In this document: positions 45,768 to 54,380 of the stretch, piece by piece
How the letters are laid out: every line of letters begins with the position of its first letter
How positions within the stretch are numbered: the stretch's first letter is position 1
NCBI GenBank assembly: GCA_015066445.1
Contig: SVOK01000005.1
Location: 25,557-89,556 of the forward strand
Source: Oscillospiraceae bacterium
GTDB lineage: Bacteria > Bacillota > Clostridia > Oscillospirales > Acutalibacteraceae
Reading direction: 5' to 3'
DNA length: 64,000 nucleotides
Notes under the pieces: generated by a model
What the model was told of the DNA's origin: nothing
Seen by the model: only the letters and a program-made list of their open reading frames with translations
Databases searched by the model: none
Translations under genes and position numbers: made by a program

Positions 45768-46712
45768 ATGTGGATTTTCTATTTGGTTGTTATAATTTTA
45801 TTGGTTATTATAGTTCCAAACGTACGTGTGGTACCACAGGCTCAGCAATATGTTATTGAGTTTTTGGGTAAATACAAAACAACTTGGGACGCAGGTCTTC
45901 ATATTAAAATTCCGTTTTTAGAGCGAATTTCAAAAAAAATAACCCTTAAAGAGCAGGTGCTTGATTCACCGCCTCAACCTGTTATAACCAAGGATAATGT
46001 AACAATGAGAATTGATACAGTTGTATATTTCCGTATATATGACGCTATGCTTTATACCTATGGTGTTGTAAATCCTATTAATGCGCTTGAAAACCTTACC
46101 GCGACTACTTTGCGTAATCTTGTTGGTGAATTAGAGCTCGATGGTACTCTTACCTCAAGAGATACAATAAATGGCAAAATGACCTCTATCCTCGATGAAG
46201 CTACCGACCAATGGGGAATAAAGGTAAACCGTGTTGAACTTAAAAATATTATACCCCCTGAAGAAATTCAGAATGCAATGGAAAAACAGATGAAAGCAGA
46301 ACGTGACCGCCGAGAAACCTTACTCCAGGCCGAAGGCCATAAGGCTGCTGCAATTACGAGAGCCGAGGGTGACAAGCAGGCAATGATTTTGGCTGCTGAA
46401 GGTGAAAGAGATGCTCGAATTGCCAGAGCAGAGGGTGAAGCTAAAGCAATTTATTTGCAGAAAAAGGCAGAGGCTGACGGTTTAATAGCTTTAAAGGAAG
46501 CAGGCGCAGACAGTGCTGTACTTGAGCTAAAGAAATATGAAGCACTTGTTAGTATGTCAAATGGAACAGCTGCAAAGCTGATCATTCCAACCGATGCTGT
46601 TAATGCAGTTACAAATAACGCTATATTTACAGAAACCACTGGTCTTGGAGATACCACAAAATCAACACCAAAGCCTACCAGCAAGCCAAAAAAAAATGAA
46701 TGCTGTGATTAA
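45768..46712 (+). CDS. SPFH/stomatin-like membrane protein
   Basis: 314 residues. A short N-terminal membrane segment (about 2-20) is followed by the SPFH/Band 7 domain (VVPQAQQYVIEFLGKYKTTWDAGLH, then LVGELELDGTLTSRD and GIKVNRVELKNI). A long charged coiled coil of AEG repeats (AEGDKQAMILAAEGERDARI) ends in a Pro/Lys tail. It is a QmcA/HflC-like scaffold of ordered membrane patches. The usual NfeD partner gene is not adjacent. Confidence 0.93.
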   Translation: MWIFYLVVIILLVIIVPNVRVVPQAQQYVIEFLGKYKTTWDAGLHIKIPFLERISKKITLKEQVLDSPPQPVITKDNVTMRIDTVVYFRIYDAMLYTYGVVNPINALENLTATTLRNLVGELELDGTLTSRDTINGKMTSILDEATDQWGIKVNRVELKNIIPPEEIQNAMEKQMKAERDRRETLLQAEGHKAAAITRAEGDKQAMILAAEGERDARIARAEGEAKAIYLQKKAEADGLIALKEAGADSAVLELKKYEALVSMSNGTAAKLIIPTDAVNAVTNNAIFTETTGLGDTTKSTPKPTSKPKKNECCD

Positions 46713-46726
46713 TTAGTGAAATTTAT

Positions 46727-46767
46727 AAAACCGACAGGATTGATAATTTTTATCTTGTCGGTTTTTA
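46727..46767 (+). terminator. Terminator after the SPFH gene
   Basis: AAAACCGACA / TGTCGGTTTT with an interrupted inner stem and a T-run. Confidence 0.75.
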
Positions 46768-47233
46768 TTATCTGGTATTAAATAAAGGGAACAGTCGTAC
46801 TAAATAGTTTATCAGTATAATTAAAGGTTAAAAAAATTTTATTGCGAATTGTACTAAATTAATATTTTGTATAATTAAGGGAAGTGGTTTTAATGTTTTT
46901 CTCCAATATAGCCTTTAGCATAGAAATATCATATATAATAGATATACAGCGATAATAATATATAATCTTGTAAAATTAAGTATTTAAATGCTTTATAACT
47001 TATGTTTATTAATAATTTTATCTAAGTTCTTTAAAAATGTTGTACACTATATTATTTTAAATGCAAAACGATTGATTTTTTAAATTCAGCTTATAATTGA
47101 ACTTTGCTTAAAAAATTCATCCTCTCAGTTTTTTTCTGACGATACTTACATCATTTTAAAAATTTCTATTCGATGAGATTTTTTATTAAATCTTAAATAT
47201 ACTGCATTATTCTTAAAAAATATTAAAAAAGAC
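46768..47233. other. Gene-free AT-rich stretch
   Basis: About 465 bases between the SPFH terminator and the tRNA-Leu promoter. I find no conserved coding sequence on either strand. The only candidate is a 20-codon frame at 46893-46955 with GGGAAGTGG upstream, encoding nothing recognisable. No tRNA, terminator or long repeat is visible. It may hold a decayed gene or an unrecognised small RNA. Confidence 0.6.
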
Positions 47234-47262
47234 TTGATTTTATCAGAAACATATTGTATAAT
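47234..47262 (+). promoter_or_regulatory. Promoter of tRNA-Leu
   Basis: TTGATT, 17-bp spacer, TATAAT, 20 nt before the tRNA. Confidence 0.7.
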
Positions 47263-47281
47263 CCAATAGTCAACTTAATTT

Positions 47282-47368
47282 GCCGGTGTGATGGAATTGG
47301 CAGACGTAGTGGACTCAAAATCCACCGGTAGCGATACCGTGCCGGTTCGAGTCCGGCCACCGGCACCA
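47282..47368 (+). tRNA. tRNA-Leu(CAA)
   Basis: The acceptor arms GCCGGTG / CACCGGC pair perfectly. The anticodon stem GTGGA / TCCAC encloses CTCAAAA, giving anticodon CAA. The long class II variable arm CGGTA-GCGA-TACCG and the T arm GCCGG-TTCGAGT-CCGGC are intact. CCA is encoded. It reads UUG leucine codons. Confidence 0.97.
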
Positions 47369-47373
47369 CCTTT

Positions 47374-47407
47374 TACCGAGTTCGCTTATGAGCTCGGTAT
47401 TTTTATT
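47374..47407 (+). terminator. Terminator of tRNA-Leu
   Basis: ACCGAG...CTCGGT inverted repeat followed by ATTTTTATT. Confidence 0.7.
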
Positions 47408-47462
47408 ATGTTAACGACTTATAAAAGAATTGTTAAAAAATTAACAAAAGGGGAATTGTGTT

Positions 47463-48515
47463 ATGAAAATTTCGGAAATTGATAAGAATTTAGAGGTTGA
47501 TACTAAAATTTCTAAAGATGATATTGTTTGGTTAGATGTCACCAATGAGCCTTTTGTTATATACGGTGCCGCATCCCTCTCCCCTTTCAAGCGTATGCCT
47601 GATGAGGTTTCTGTAAATGTTAATGAGGGTGTTCATGCCCTCAAAAATAATACTGCAGGTATCAGAGCTCGTTTTAAGACTAATTCTCCATATATTGCAA
47701 TACATGCCGAATGGAATTCTCAGTGTGTTATGCCTCATATGCCGATTTGCGGTATCAGCGGATTTGATATTTACGAATATTCCAACGGCAGACAAAAATA
47801 TTTATCAACCTTTATTCCGTTAGTTTCCTCTAAAAACGGCTATGAAAGTGTAAAAGAATTCGGCGGTGAAATGAAAGAATACATACTTAATTTCCCGCTT
47901 TACAACAGCGTAACAAAGCTTTATATCGGCGTTAAAAATGATTCGCAGTTTGAAAAGACAAGCAATTACAGTATTGATAAGCCTGTTGTTTACTATGGCT
48001 CTTCAATCACACAAGGCGGTTGCGCTTCAAGACCCGGTAACTGCTATCAAAACTTCATTTCACGCGCCCTCGATATGGATTATATCAATTTAGGCTTTTC
48101 CGGTAACGCTAAAGGTGAAACTACAATGGCGGAATATATTGCGAACTTGGAAATGTCTGCATTTGTTCTGGATTATGACCACAACGCGCCAACAGTAGAA
48201 CATCTTGCAAATACTCATTATGATTTTTATAAAATAATCCGTGAGAAAAATCCTGAGCTCCCGATAGTAATGCTCAGCAGGCCTGATTATAATGTTGGTA
48301 ATACTGTAGATGATGGGCGCCGAAGTGTCGTAATGGAAAGCTTTGTAAAGGCTAAAAAAGATGGAGACAGAAATGTTTATTTCGTTGATGGTGCTTCCCT
48401 TTTTGCAGGCGATGAATGGTTTGCTTGCACAGTTGATGGAACTCACCCAACCGATTTAGGATTTTATAGATTTGCCCAAGCGCTAATCCCCACATTTGAA
48501 ACCATTTTTAAATAA
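47463..48515 (+). CDS. SGNH/GDSL hydrolase with N-terminal GxDLY-type domain
   Basis: 350 residues, no signal peptide. The N-terminal beta-sandwich (about 20-165) carries GISGFDIYEY, like the GxDLY domain. The SGNH hydrolase domain (about 170-348) has block I YYGSSITQGG with the Ser nucleophile, block II/III GFSGNAKGE and block V DGTHPTDLG with the Asp/His pair. This two-domain type is usually a carbohydrate or acyl esterase; the substrate is unknown. The ATG at 47463 follows AAAGGGG. Confidence 0.88.
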   Translation: MKISEIDKNLEVDTKISKDDIVWLDVTNEPFVIYGAASLSPFKRMPDEVSVNVNEGVHALKNNTAGIRARFKTNSPYIAIHAEWNSQCVMPHMPICGISGFDIYEYSNGRQKYLSTFIPLVSSKNGYESVKEFGGEMKEYILNFPLYNSVTKLYIGVKNDSQFEKTSNYSIDKPVVYYGSSITQGGCASRPGNCYQNFISRALDMDYINLGFSGNAKGETTMAEYIANLEMSAFVLDYDHNAPTVEHLANTHYDFYKIIREKNPELPIVMLSRPDYNVGNTVDDGRRSVVMESFVKAKKDGDRNVYFVDGASLFAGDEWFACTVDGTHPTDLGFYRFAQALIPTFETIFK

Positions 48516-48521
48516 CATAAA

Positions 48522-48556
48522 AAGCTCTATTCTGCAAATTACAGAATAGAGCTTAA
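48522..48556. terminator. Bidirectional terminator
   Basis: AAGCTCTATTCTG / CAGAATAGAGCTT with a 7-nt loop, between convergent genes. Confidence 0.85.
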
Positions 48557-48558
48557 TT

Positions 48559-49191
48559 TTATTTAACATTCTTTTTAGGACAAATATCATTTAAAATACA
48601 GCTTTCGCAATTAGCCTTTCTGGCAGTGCAAACGTCTCTGCCAAAAAGAACCGTTCTGTGGCAGAAATCATTTGATTTCTGCGGTGGCAAAAGCTTTCTC
48701 ATTTCATTTTCAACTGTCAAAGGGTTGGTTGAATTTACAAAACCTAATCGGTTACAGATTCTTATAAAATGAGTATCAGTAACTACAGCAGGCTTTTTAT
48801 AAATATCACCGCAAACAAGGTTTGCAGTTTTTCTGCCAACACCTGGTAAGGTTGTTAGTTCTTCGATAGTATCGGGAACTATGCCAGCAAAATCGGCGAT
48901 TAATTTTTGAGCGATACCTATTAAGTCTTTGGCTTTGGTTTTATAAAGACCGCAGGTTTTGATAAGCTCCTCTACCCTGCTAAGCTCCGCTTTCGACAAA
49001 GACTCGGCATCAGGAAACTCCTTAAAAAGAGCAGGTGTTACCATATTCACACGCTTATCTGTGCATTGGGCCGAAAGTCTTGTAGAAATAAGAAGCTGAA
49101 AAGCATCGGTATAATCCAAAGAGCAAATTGCATCAGGATAAAGACTTTCAAGTCTGGCAACTGCTTCAAAAACCCTTTCTTTTTTACGCAT
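48559..49191 (-). CDS. nth: Endonuclease III
   Basis: Base-excision repair DNA glycosylase/AP lyase for oxidised pyrimidines; 210 residues. The helix-hairpin-helix LPGVGRKTANLV holds the catalytic Lys, the catalytic Asp is in VVTDTHFIRICNR, and the [4Fe-4S] cysteines are in CTARKANCESCILNDIC. It overlaps the upstream PTS IIC-like gene by 8 nt, an odd operon partner. Confidence 0.96.
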   Translation of the reverse strand: MRKKERVFEAVARLESLYPDAICSLDYTDAFQLLISTRLSAQCTDKRVNMVTPALFKEFPDAESLSKAELSRVEELIKTCGLYKTKAKDLIGIAQKLIADFAGIVPDTIEELTTLPGVGRKTANLVCGDIYKKPAVVTDTHFIRICNRLGFVNSTNPLTVENEMRKLLPPQKSNDFCHRTVLFGRDVCTARKANCESCILNDICPKKNVK

Positions 49192-50236
49192 TGGCAGCCT
49201 CTAATTTCAAATCATTAGGTTTAATAAGCTTCATTTTGCGCATAGCTTCAGAAATTGCTAAGGATAATGCAGCGGGTAAAATAAAGTGCATTAAAAGAAT
49301 TTCGAGCAGTGTTACAACAGGTGTAAATCCATTTTCCACCATCGAGTTATAGCTCATAAACTGACCAACAAGACCTGCTGAGCCCATACCCGAGCCTTCG
49401 GGATTGCTAACCATTTTAAATAATACTGAAGACACTGGACCCAAAATAGCACTCGAAATAATTGAAGGCAACCATATAAGCGGATTTCTAACAATGTTAG
49501 GCACCTGAAGCATTGATGTGCCAAGACCTTGTGCCACAAGTCCGCCGAATTTGTTTTCACGGTAGCTGACAACAGCAAAGCCCACCATATTACAGCAACA
49601 ACCTACCGTTGCAGCGCCTGCCGCAAGACCCGAAATCTCCATTGAAATTCCGACAGCCGCCGAAGAAATTGGTAAAGTGAGAATAATACCCATAAGTACT
49701 GAAATTGCCATACCGCCGAGGAATGGATACTTTTCAACATTAACATTTACAACATTACCAAGCCATCTCATAGCTAAAGAAATATAAGGACCTACAAAAT
49801 AGCCCGCAACAGCGCCTGTTAAAATACAGCAAACGGGCGTTACAATAATATCAACCTTTGTTTTTCCTGCTACCAAAGCGCCCACCTCAATAGCAACATA
49901 AGCTGCAATAAAAGCGCCTAATGGCTCACCAGGTTTTCCAATCACAAATGCTTCTGTGGCAAGATTAGGAAAAGCTCCTATCATACCACAAACAGCGGCG
50001 GCAACAGTAGTAAGTGGAGCAGATTTTAATTTACAAGCCACACCTACACCAATACCCGCACCTGTAAGCGTTTTGGCAACATTTCCCATTGCAAACAAAT
50101 AATCAGAAACAATATTATTGCCAACAAGCTTTGCTATCTGACAAAGAATTGTACCGATTATAAGTGTCGAAAAAAGGCCATACGCCATACCGGAAAGACC
50201 GTCAATAAACAAACGATTTAAGTACTTCTTAAACAT
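49184..50236 (-). CDS. Orphan PTS IIC-like membrane protein (PTS_EIIC_2 type)
   Basis: 350 residues with about ten hydrophobic segments and the family regions FIDGLSGMAYGLFSTLIIG, GAGIGVGVACKL and PSIISSAILGPVSSVLFKM. It resembles the PF13303 EIIC-like family. No IIA, IIB, HPr or sugar enzyme gene is nearby, so it may not be a functional sugar PTS. GGAGGAAG precedes the ATG at 50236. It is cotranscribed with nth. Confidence 0.82.
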   Translation of the reverse strand: MFKKYLNRLFIDGLSGMAYGLFSTLIIGTILCQIAKLVGNNIVSDYLFAMGNVAKTLTGAGIGVGVACKLKSAPLTTVAAAVCGMIGAFPNLATEAFVIGKPGEPLGAFIAAYVAIEVGALVAGKTKVDIIVTPVCCILTGAVAGYFVGPYISLAMRWLGNVVNVNVEKYPFLGGMAISVLMGIILTLPISSAAVGISMEISGLAAGAATVGCCCNMVGFAVVSYRENKFGGLVAQGLGTSMLQVPNIVRNPLIWLPSIISSAILGPVSSVLFKMVSNPEGSGMGSAGLVGQFMSYNSMVENGFTPVVTLLEILLMHFILPAALSLAISEAMRKMKLIKPNDLKLEAANA

Positions 50237-50269
50237 TGTACTTCCTCCTATATAGATTTATTGTTTTTT

Positions 50270-50298
50270 ATTATACTGCTATTTTTTAAAATTGACAA
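50270..50298 (-). promoter_or_regulatory. Promoter of the PTS IIC-nth operon
   Basis: On the minus strand TTGTCA, 17-bp spacer, TATAAT. Confidence 0.6.
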
Positions 50299-50362
50299 TA
50301 GTGTATATGACAATATTTTTTGAAAATAATAATACTAATTTATCTATTTGGGGGAAATTTTT

Positions 50363-51343
50363 ATGAAGACCGTTGCTTTTTTTGATACTAAAATTTATGA
50401 TAAAGAAAGCTTTTTGAAATTTGGCAACGACGATATTAATATAAGATTTTTTGAAAACAAGCTCAATAAGGACACTGTTAGCATGGCGGCTTGCTGTGAT
50501 GCTGTTTGCGCATTTGTTAATGATAGTATAGATAAAGATGTTATAGAACAACTCGAAAAATTCGGTGTCGGTCTTGTTGCAATGAGATGCGCAGGATACA
50601 ATAACGTTGATTTAAAGGCGGCTCGTGGCAGAGTCAGAATTGTTCGTGTGCCTGCATATTCTCCTTATGCGGTGGCAGAACACGCCGTTGGTATGATACT
50701 GCTTTTAAACCGCAAGCTACACAGAGCTTATATCAGGACTCGTGACCACAATTTTTCTTTAGAGGGTCTTACTGGTTTTGACTTACACGGTAAAACCGTA
50801 GGTGTTATAGGCACTGGTAAAATCGGTCGTGCTTTTTGCGAAATTGCAAAAGGATTTGGTATGAATATTTTGGGATTTGACCCTTATAAATCTGATGAAT
50901 TTGATGGAGATTATGTAAACCTCGATGAGCTTTTGAGCAAAAGTGATATTATAACGCTACATTGCCCTTTAACTAAAGAAAACCGCCATATAATTAATGC
51001 ACAAACGGTTTCTAAAATGAAACAGGGTGTTTTTATCATTAACACTTCACGAGGTAAACTAATAGATACACAAGCACTAATAGACGGCTTAAAATCGGGA
51101 AAAATCGGTGCCGCAGGGCTTGATGTTTACGAGGAAGAAACTTCCCTTTTCTTTGAAGATTTTTCTGAAGAAATAATACACGACGATACCTTATCCACAC
51201 TGATTTCAATGCCTAATGTTTTAGTAACCTCACATCAGGCATTTTTAACAAGAGAAGCCTTAAACGCAATTGCCGATACAACAATGAAAAATTTTGAGGA
51301 TTATTTCAGCGGCAGAGAGCTTAAAAACGAAATTAAAATTTAA
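50363..51343 (+). CDS. D-2-hydroxyacid dehydrogenase, D-lactate dehydrogenase type
   Basis: 326 residues. The Rossmann loop VIGTGKIGRAFCEIAKGFGM is near 147-166. The catalytic Arg is in INTSRGKLID, the Glu in GLDVYEEE and the His in VTSHQAFLT. The sequence pattern (MRCAGYNNVDL, FDPYKS) is that of the LdhA group, which reduces pyruvate to D-lactate with NADH. The ATG at 50363 follows GGGGG. A lactate racemase (larA) lies 4 kb downstream. Confidence 0.9.
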   Translation: MKTVAFFDTKIYDKESFLKFGNDDINIRFFENKLNKDTVSMAACCDAVCAFVNDSIDKDVIEQLEKFGVGLVAMRCAGYNNVDLKAARGRVRIVRVPAYSPYAVAEHAVGMILLLNRKLHRAYIRTRDHNFSLEGLTGFDLHGKTVGVIGTGKIGRAFCEIAKGFGMNILGFDPYKSDEFDGDYVNLDELLSKSDIITLHCPLTKENRHIINAQTVSKMKQGVFIINTSRGKLIDTQALIDGLKSGKIGAAGLDVYEEETSLFFEDFSEEIIHDDTLSTLISMPNVLVTSHQAFLTREALNAIADTTMKNFEDYFSGRELKNEIKI

Positions 51344-51353
51344 CCTTGTTGCC

Positions 51354-51382
51354 TTGCAATTTGTATTATTATATGTTACAAT
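51354..51382 (+). promoter_or_regulatory. Promoter of the phosphatase-ruvX pair, within an inverted repeat
   Basis: TTGCAA, 17-bp spacer, TACAAT. The region 51352-51390 is an imperfect inverted repeat, CCTTGCAATTTGTA / TACAATTTGCAAGG (13 of 14 pairs), so the -35, the -10 and the ribosome site AAGGTGA are all in its arms. Confidence 0.6.
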
Positions 51383-51399
51383 TTGCAAGGTGATTTTTT

Positions 51400-52050
51400 A
51401 TGACAAGGATTTACATAGTACGCCATTGCGAAACTGTTGGCAATATTAAAAAGATATTTCAGGGACTGACTGATCTTGATATTACCGAGCTTGGCTCCCG
51501 TCAGTTAGAGGCGCTCTCTAAAAGATTTGAAGCTATCCTGCTTGATAGAGTATTTGCAAGCCCACTTCTCCGCACACAAAAAACGGCTAAAGCAATTATC
51601 GGCAAAAAGGATATCGACTTTGAAATAGAGCAAGGTTTAATTGAGCTTAACGGTGGTGTTATTGAAGGCAAAACTTACAATGAAATTTATACAACTTTTC
51701 CCGAGTTTAAAGATATGTGGCAAAATCATCCCGAGGATTTTGCTCCAGAAAATGGCGAAACTATGCCCCACGCTTATGAGCGAATTTGGAATACAATTTT
51801 GAAAATAGCGAGTGAAAACAGAGGTAAAACCGTTGCCTGTGCTTCACACGGCGGTGTTATAAGATGCCTTAATTGCCGTCTTTTAAAAGACGATATTACC
51901 AAAATGAACGAAGTGCCATTCGGATATAATACGGCAGTTACTTTAATCGAATTTGAGGACGATTTAAGCTACAAGGTTAAATTCTGTGATGATGCTTCTC
52001 ATATCACTGATGAGCTTATGAACAAGGAAGCTGCCATACCAACCAAATAA
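51400..52050 (+). CDS. Histidine phosphatase family protein
   Basis: 216 residues of the phosphoglycerate mutase-like fold. The phospho-His motif IVRHCETVGN is at about 5-14, the acid/base Glu in IELNGG, and the second catalytic His in CASHGGVIRCL. RHC replaces the common RHG. Such proteins act on phosphosugars, nucleotides or cobalamin intermediates; the substrate is not predictable. It is followed 16 nt later by ruvX. Confidence 0.9.
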   Translation: MTRIYIVRHCETVGNIKKIFQGLTDLDITELGSRQLEALSKRFEAILLDRVFASPLLRTQKTAKAIIGKKDIDFEIEQGLIELNGGVIEGKTYNEIYTTFPEFKDMWQNHPEDFAPENGETMPHAYERIWNTILKIASENRGKTVACASHGGVIRCLNCRLLKDDITKMNEVPFGYNTAVTLIEFEDDLSYKVKFCDDASHITDELMNKEAAIPTK

Positions 52051-52066
52051 TATAAAGAGGGATTTT

Positions 52067-52486
52067 ATGATAATTATGTCGGTGGATTTGGGCAAAGCCA
52101 GAACAGGTATTGCCGCATCGGACAATAGCGAAAGCTTTGCTTTTCCAAAAAAGGTTATAACTGAATATAATGAAGAAAAGCTTATAAATAAAGTTTGTGA
52201 TAGCGCAAAGGAGCTAGAAGCCGAGTTAATTGTTGTCGGTTTTCCAAAAAATATGGACGGCAGCGAGGGGTCCAGAGCGGAAGAATGCAAAGCCATAGCA
52301 AAAAAAATAACCGAACAATGCAGTATAAAAACTGTTATGTGGGACGAGCGCTGCACAACGATTTCTGCTCATACAGCGCTTAACTATACAAACACGCGAG
52401 GAAAAAAGCGCAAAGAGGTTGTCGACGCAGTTGCCGCCGTTATAATACTTGAGGATTATCTTAATTTCAGAAAAAACAGCAAATAA
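52067..52486 (+). CDS. ruvX: Putative Holliday junction resolvase / pre-16S rRNA nuclease YqgF
   Basis: 139-residue RNase H-like nuclease. The metal-binding Asp is in SVDLGKARTGIA, followed by the VVGFPKNMDGSEG loop, the MWDERCTTISAH motif and the final Asp in EVVDAVAAVIILEDYL. In E. coli YqgF processes the 5' end of 16S rRNA. Family length. Confidence 0.94.
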   Translation: MIIMSVDLGKARTGIAASDNSESFAFPKKVITEYNEEKLINKVCDSAKELEAELIVVGFPKNMDGSEGSRAEECKAIAKKITEQCSIKTVMWDERCTTISAHTALNYTNTRGKKRKEVVDAVAAVIILEDYLNFRKNSK

Positions 52487-52487
52487 C

Positions 52488-52526
52488 AAAAGCCTTAGAC
52501 GGAAATCAACCGCCTAAGGCTTTTAC
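52488..52526. terminator. Bidirectional terminator
   Basis: AAAAGCCTTAG-CGG / CCG-CTAAGGCTTTT with a 7-nt loop, between convergent genes. Confidence 0.85.
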
Positions 52527-52527
52527 C

Positions 52528-54243
52528 TTATATATTATTCAGTATTAATTTATTTACTTCTTCTCTGAAATTAATAAGAGTATTATTATCAGTGCAGGTT
52601 CTATAAGTCATACCACCGAAAAATTCGGCAATAAATTTATTTACCTTTTCCCTGCCAATTAGCTTTTCCAAAGCCTTCAAAGCTCTGTAATCATTGATAC
52701 CCTCATAAAACACTTTCATTCTTGTAGATGGTATAGCTGTGCCGTCAGGGTCAGCGTAAACAATAAATGAAGTGCCCGGTGTTGCAGAGTAGCCTGATGG
52801 ATTTTGCACAGGATTAAACAAACCGTGGCTTAGTACATCATAGTAATAATTATAACCCCAATGCAAAAAGCCTTTTGCACCTGTATAATACATTTGTGTA
52901 CCCAAAATGCGGTTTCGTGCGCCTGTTGTACTTAGTATTCGGTTAGGAAGACCGCTGTGCAAAGTCTCTCCTGTATAGTAAACCCAGAAATTATCACAAT
53001 TTTCAATAAATTTATCCATTTCTGCGGATTCAACGCCAACAATGGGTATTGAAACGCTGCCGTCCTCAAAAAACTTGTAATGTGATAGCGCATCACCTGA
53101 AGGATAGCCTTCAATTTCCTTTTTAACAACCTCAAGCGCATTTTTATAGTAATCAAGGTGCTTTTCCATTGGCTCGTCAGAAATATGGAAAAATACATTT
53201 TCTTTTTCCAGACCGATTTCCTCAAAAAACGGCAGAACCGCCCGCAAATAGCTTTTTAAGAATTTTTGGTATTCTTTGCTTTTAGAGTCAGTATCCCAAC
53301 CAAAAAGCTGCTTATATTCCCTGTTTTCGTAACCCATTATCTTTGGTGCTGAGCGTGCTCCCCATTGAGTGAACAAATGACAATGCTCAAAATGAGTGAT
53401 ACCGCACGACATACAAAGCTCAATGAATTTTTTCATTAAAGAAAAATCAAAGCTATAATCATCATTTTGCTTAATAACTTTAACTAACTGAGCTGTAAGC
53501 CGCTCTTTGCCGACAGGGGTATCAAGAGCGGGAGTGAACGCAGGCAGTAATATCATATTCATACCTGTTTTCACAGCCTCCGCAACGAAGGATTTAATTA
53601 TATCAAAATGACGGTCAGAAAACATTTCAACACTGTATAAATCAGCAAGACAGTCACAATGAAACCAAGAAGTATAAAGAAGCTCCTGCTTTGGTAACAG
53701 GCAGTCAATTATTTTAAGCTCAAGAGTTTCTCTTGCAATCTCTTTTCCCGAGCTACAGCTGCAAAAAACAATATCAATTTTATATTCACCGCTGTTTATA
53801 TTCTCGCCCTTTTCGTTTACAGTAAACCATAACGACTGATAACTGCCTGCTATTGATATCAACTGATGTTTTTCGTTTTGCTCGTAAAATTTAGGCTCCC
53901 AAAAACCGTCATTTTCAACTATGCTCACATTGTTTCTTTTGTAAAGCAAATCAGGGTAAAGTCCGGGAGTGGTGCGGTCATAAAATTCATCTTTTCTTAC
54001 AGGACCCGCCGAAACCAAAGGAACATAGCCCACTTTATACTGTGTAAAATATTTAATATCTAAATCACTTTCTATTTTAATATAAAAAGAGGAATTCCAT
54101 TTTTCGTCATCAGAATTTTTAAAAGCTACCTGAAAGGAAAAAGGCTCGTTTTTTAGTGCTGTTGCACGAGACAAAACATCGCCGTTTACCATATCGGGAT
54201 ACACCTTTGTTAATGAGGAAATCAGTTTTGTTTCAAAGCTCAT
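52528..54243 (-). CDS. DUF4091/GH123-like glycoside hydrolase
   Basis: 571 residues without signal peptide. An N-terminal beta-sandwich (about 1-170) is followed by a TIM-barrel-like domain with the adjacent acids in FFHISDEP (about 353-360), matching the Asp-Glu pair of GH123 beta-N-acetylgalactosaminidases. The C-terminal DUF4091 region has GAKGFLHWGYNYYYD and MKVFYEGINDYRALKALEKLIG. The lack of a signal peptide suggests an intracellular enzyme acting on imported glycans. Monocistronic. Confidence 0.85.
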   Translation of the reverse strand: MSFETKLISSLTKVYPDMVNGDVLSRATALKNEPFSFQVAFKNSDDEKWNSSFYIKIESDLDIKYFTQYKVGYVPLVSAGPVRKDEFYDRTTPGLYPDLLYKRNNVSIVENDGFWEPKFYEQNEKHQLISIAGSYQSLWFTVNEKGENINSGEYKIDIVFCSCSSGKEIARETLELKIIDCLLPKQELLYTSWFHCDCLADLYSVEMFSDRHFDIIKSFVAEAVKTGMNMILLPAFTPALDTPVGKERLTAQLVKVIKQNDDYSFDFSLMKKFIELCMSCGITHFEHCHLFTQWGARSAPKIMGYENREYKQLFGWDTDSKSKEYQKFLKSYLRAVLPFFEEIGLEKENVFFHISDEPMEKHLDYYKNALEVVKKEIEGYPSGDALSHYKFFEDGSVSIPIVGVESAEMDKFIENCDNFWVYYTGETLHSGLPNRILSTTGARNRILGTQMYYTGAKGFLHWGYNYYYDVLSHGLFNPVQNPSGYSATPGTSFIVYADPDGTAIPSTRMKVFYEGINDYRALKALEKLIGREKVNKFIAEFFGGMTYRTCTDNNTLINFREEVNKLILNNI

Positions 54244-54380
54244 ATTTTACACCTTCTTGGAATTTTTTACAAATTCACTTTAACATAAAAACGTTTCATA
54301 TTCAATAATAATATCAAATTTTAGTATAAATTAGCAAATACTCCCTATTCCCAAAGAATAAGGAGTATTTTTTAAAAGCT

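Noticed and set aside
47288..47482. 64-codon frame starting inside tRNA-Leu
   Set aside because: Its first part is the tRNA and terminator; no ribosome site or conserved domain.
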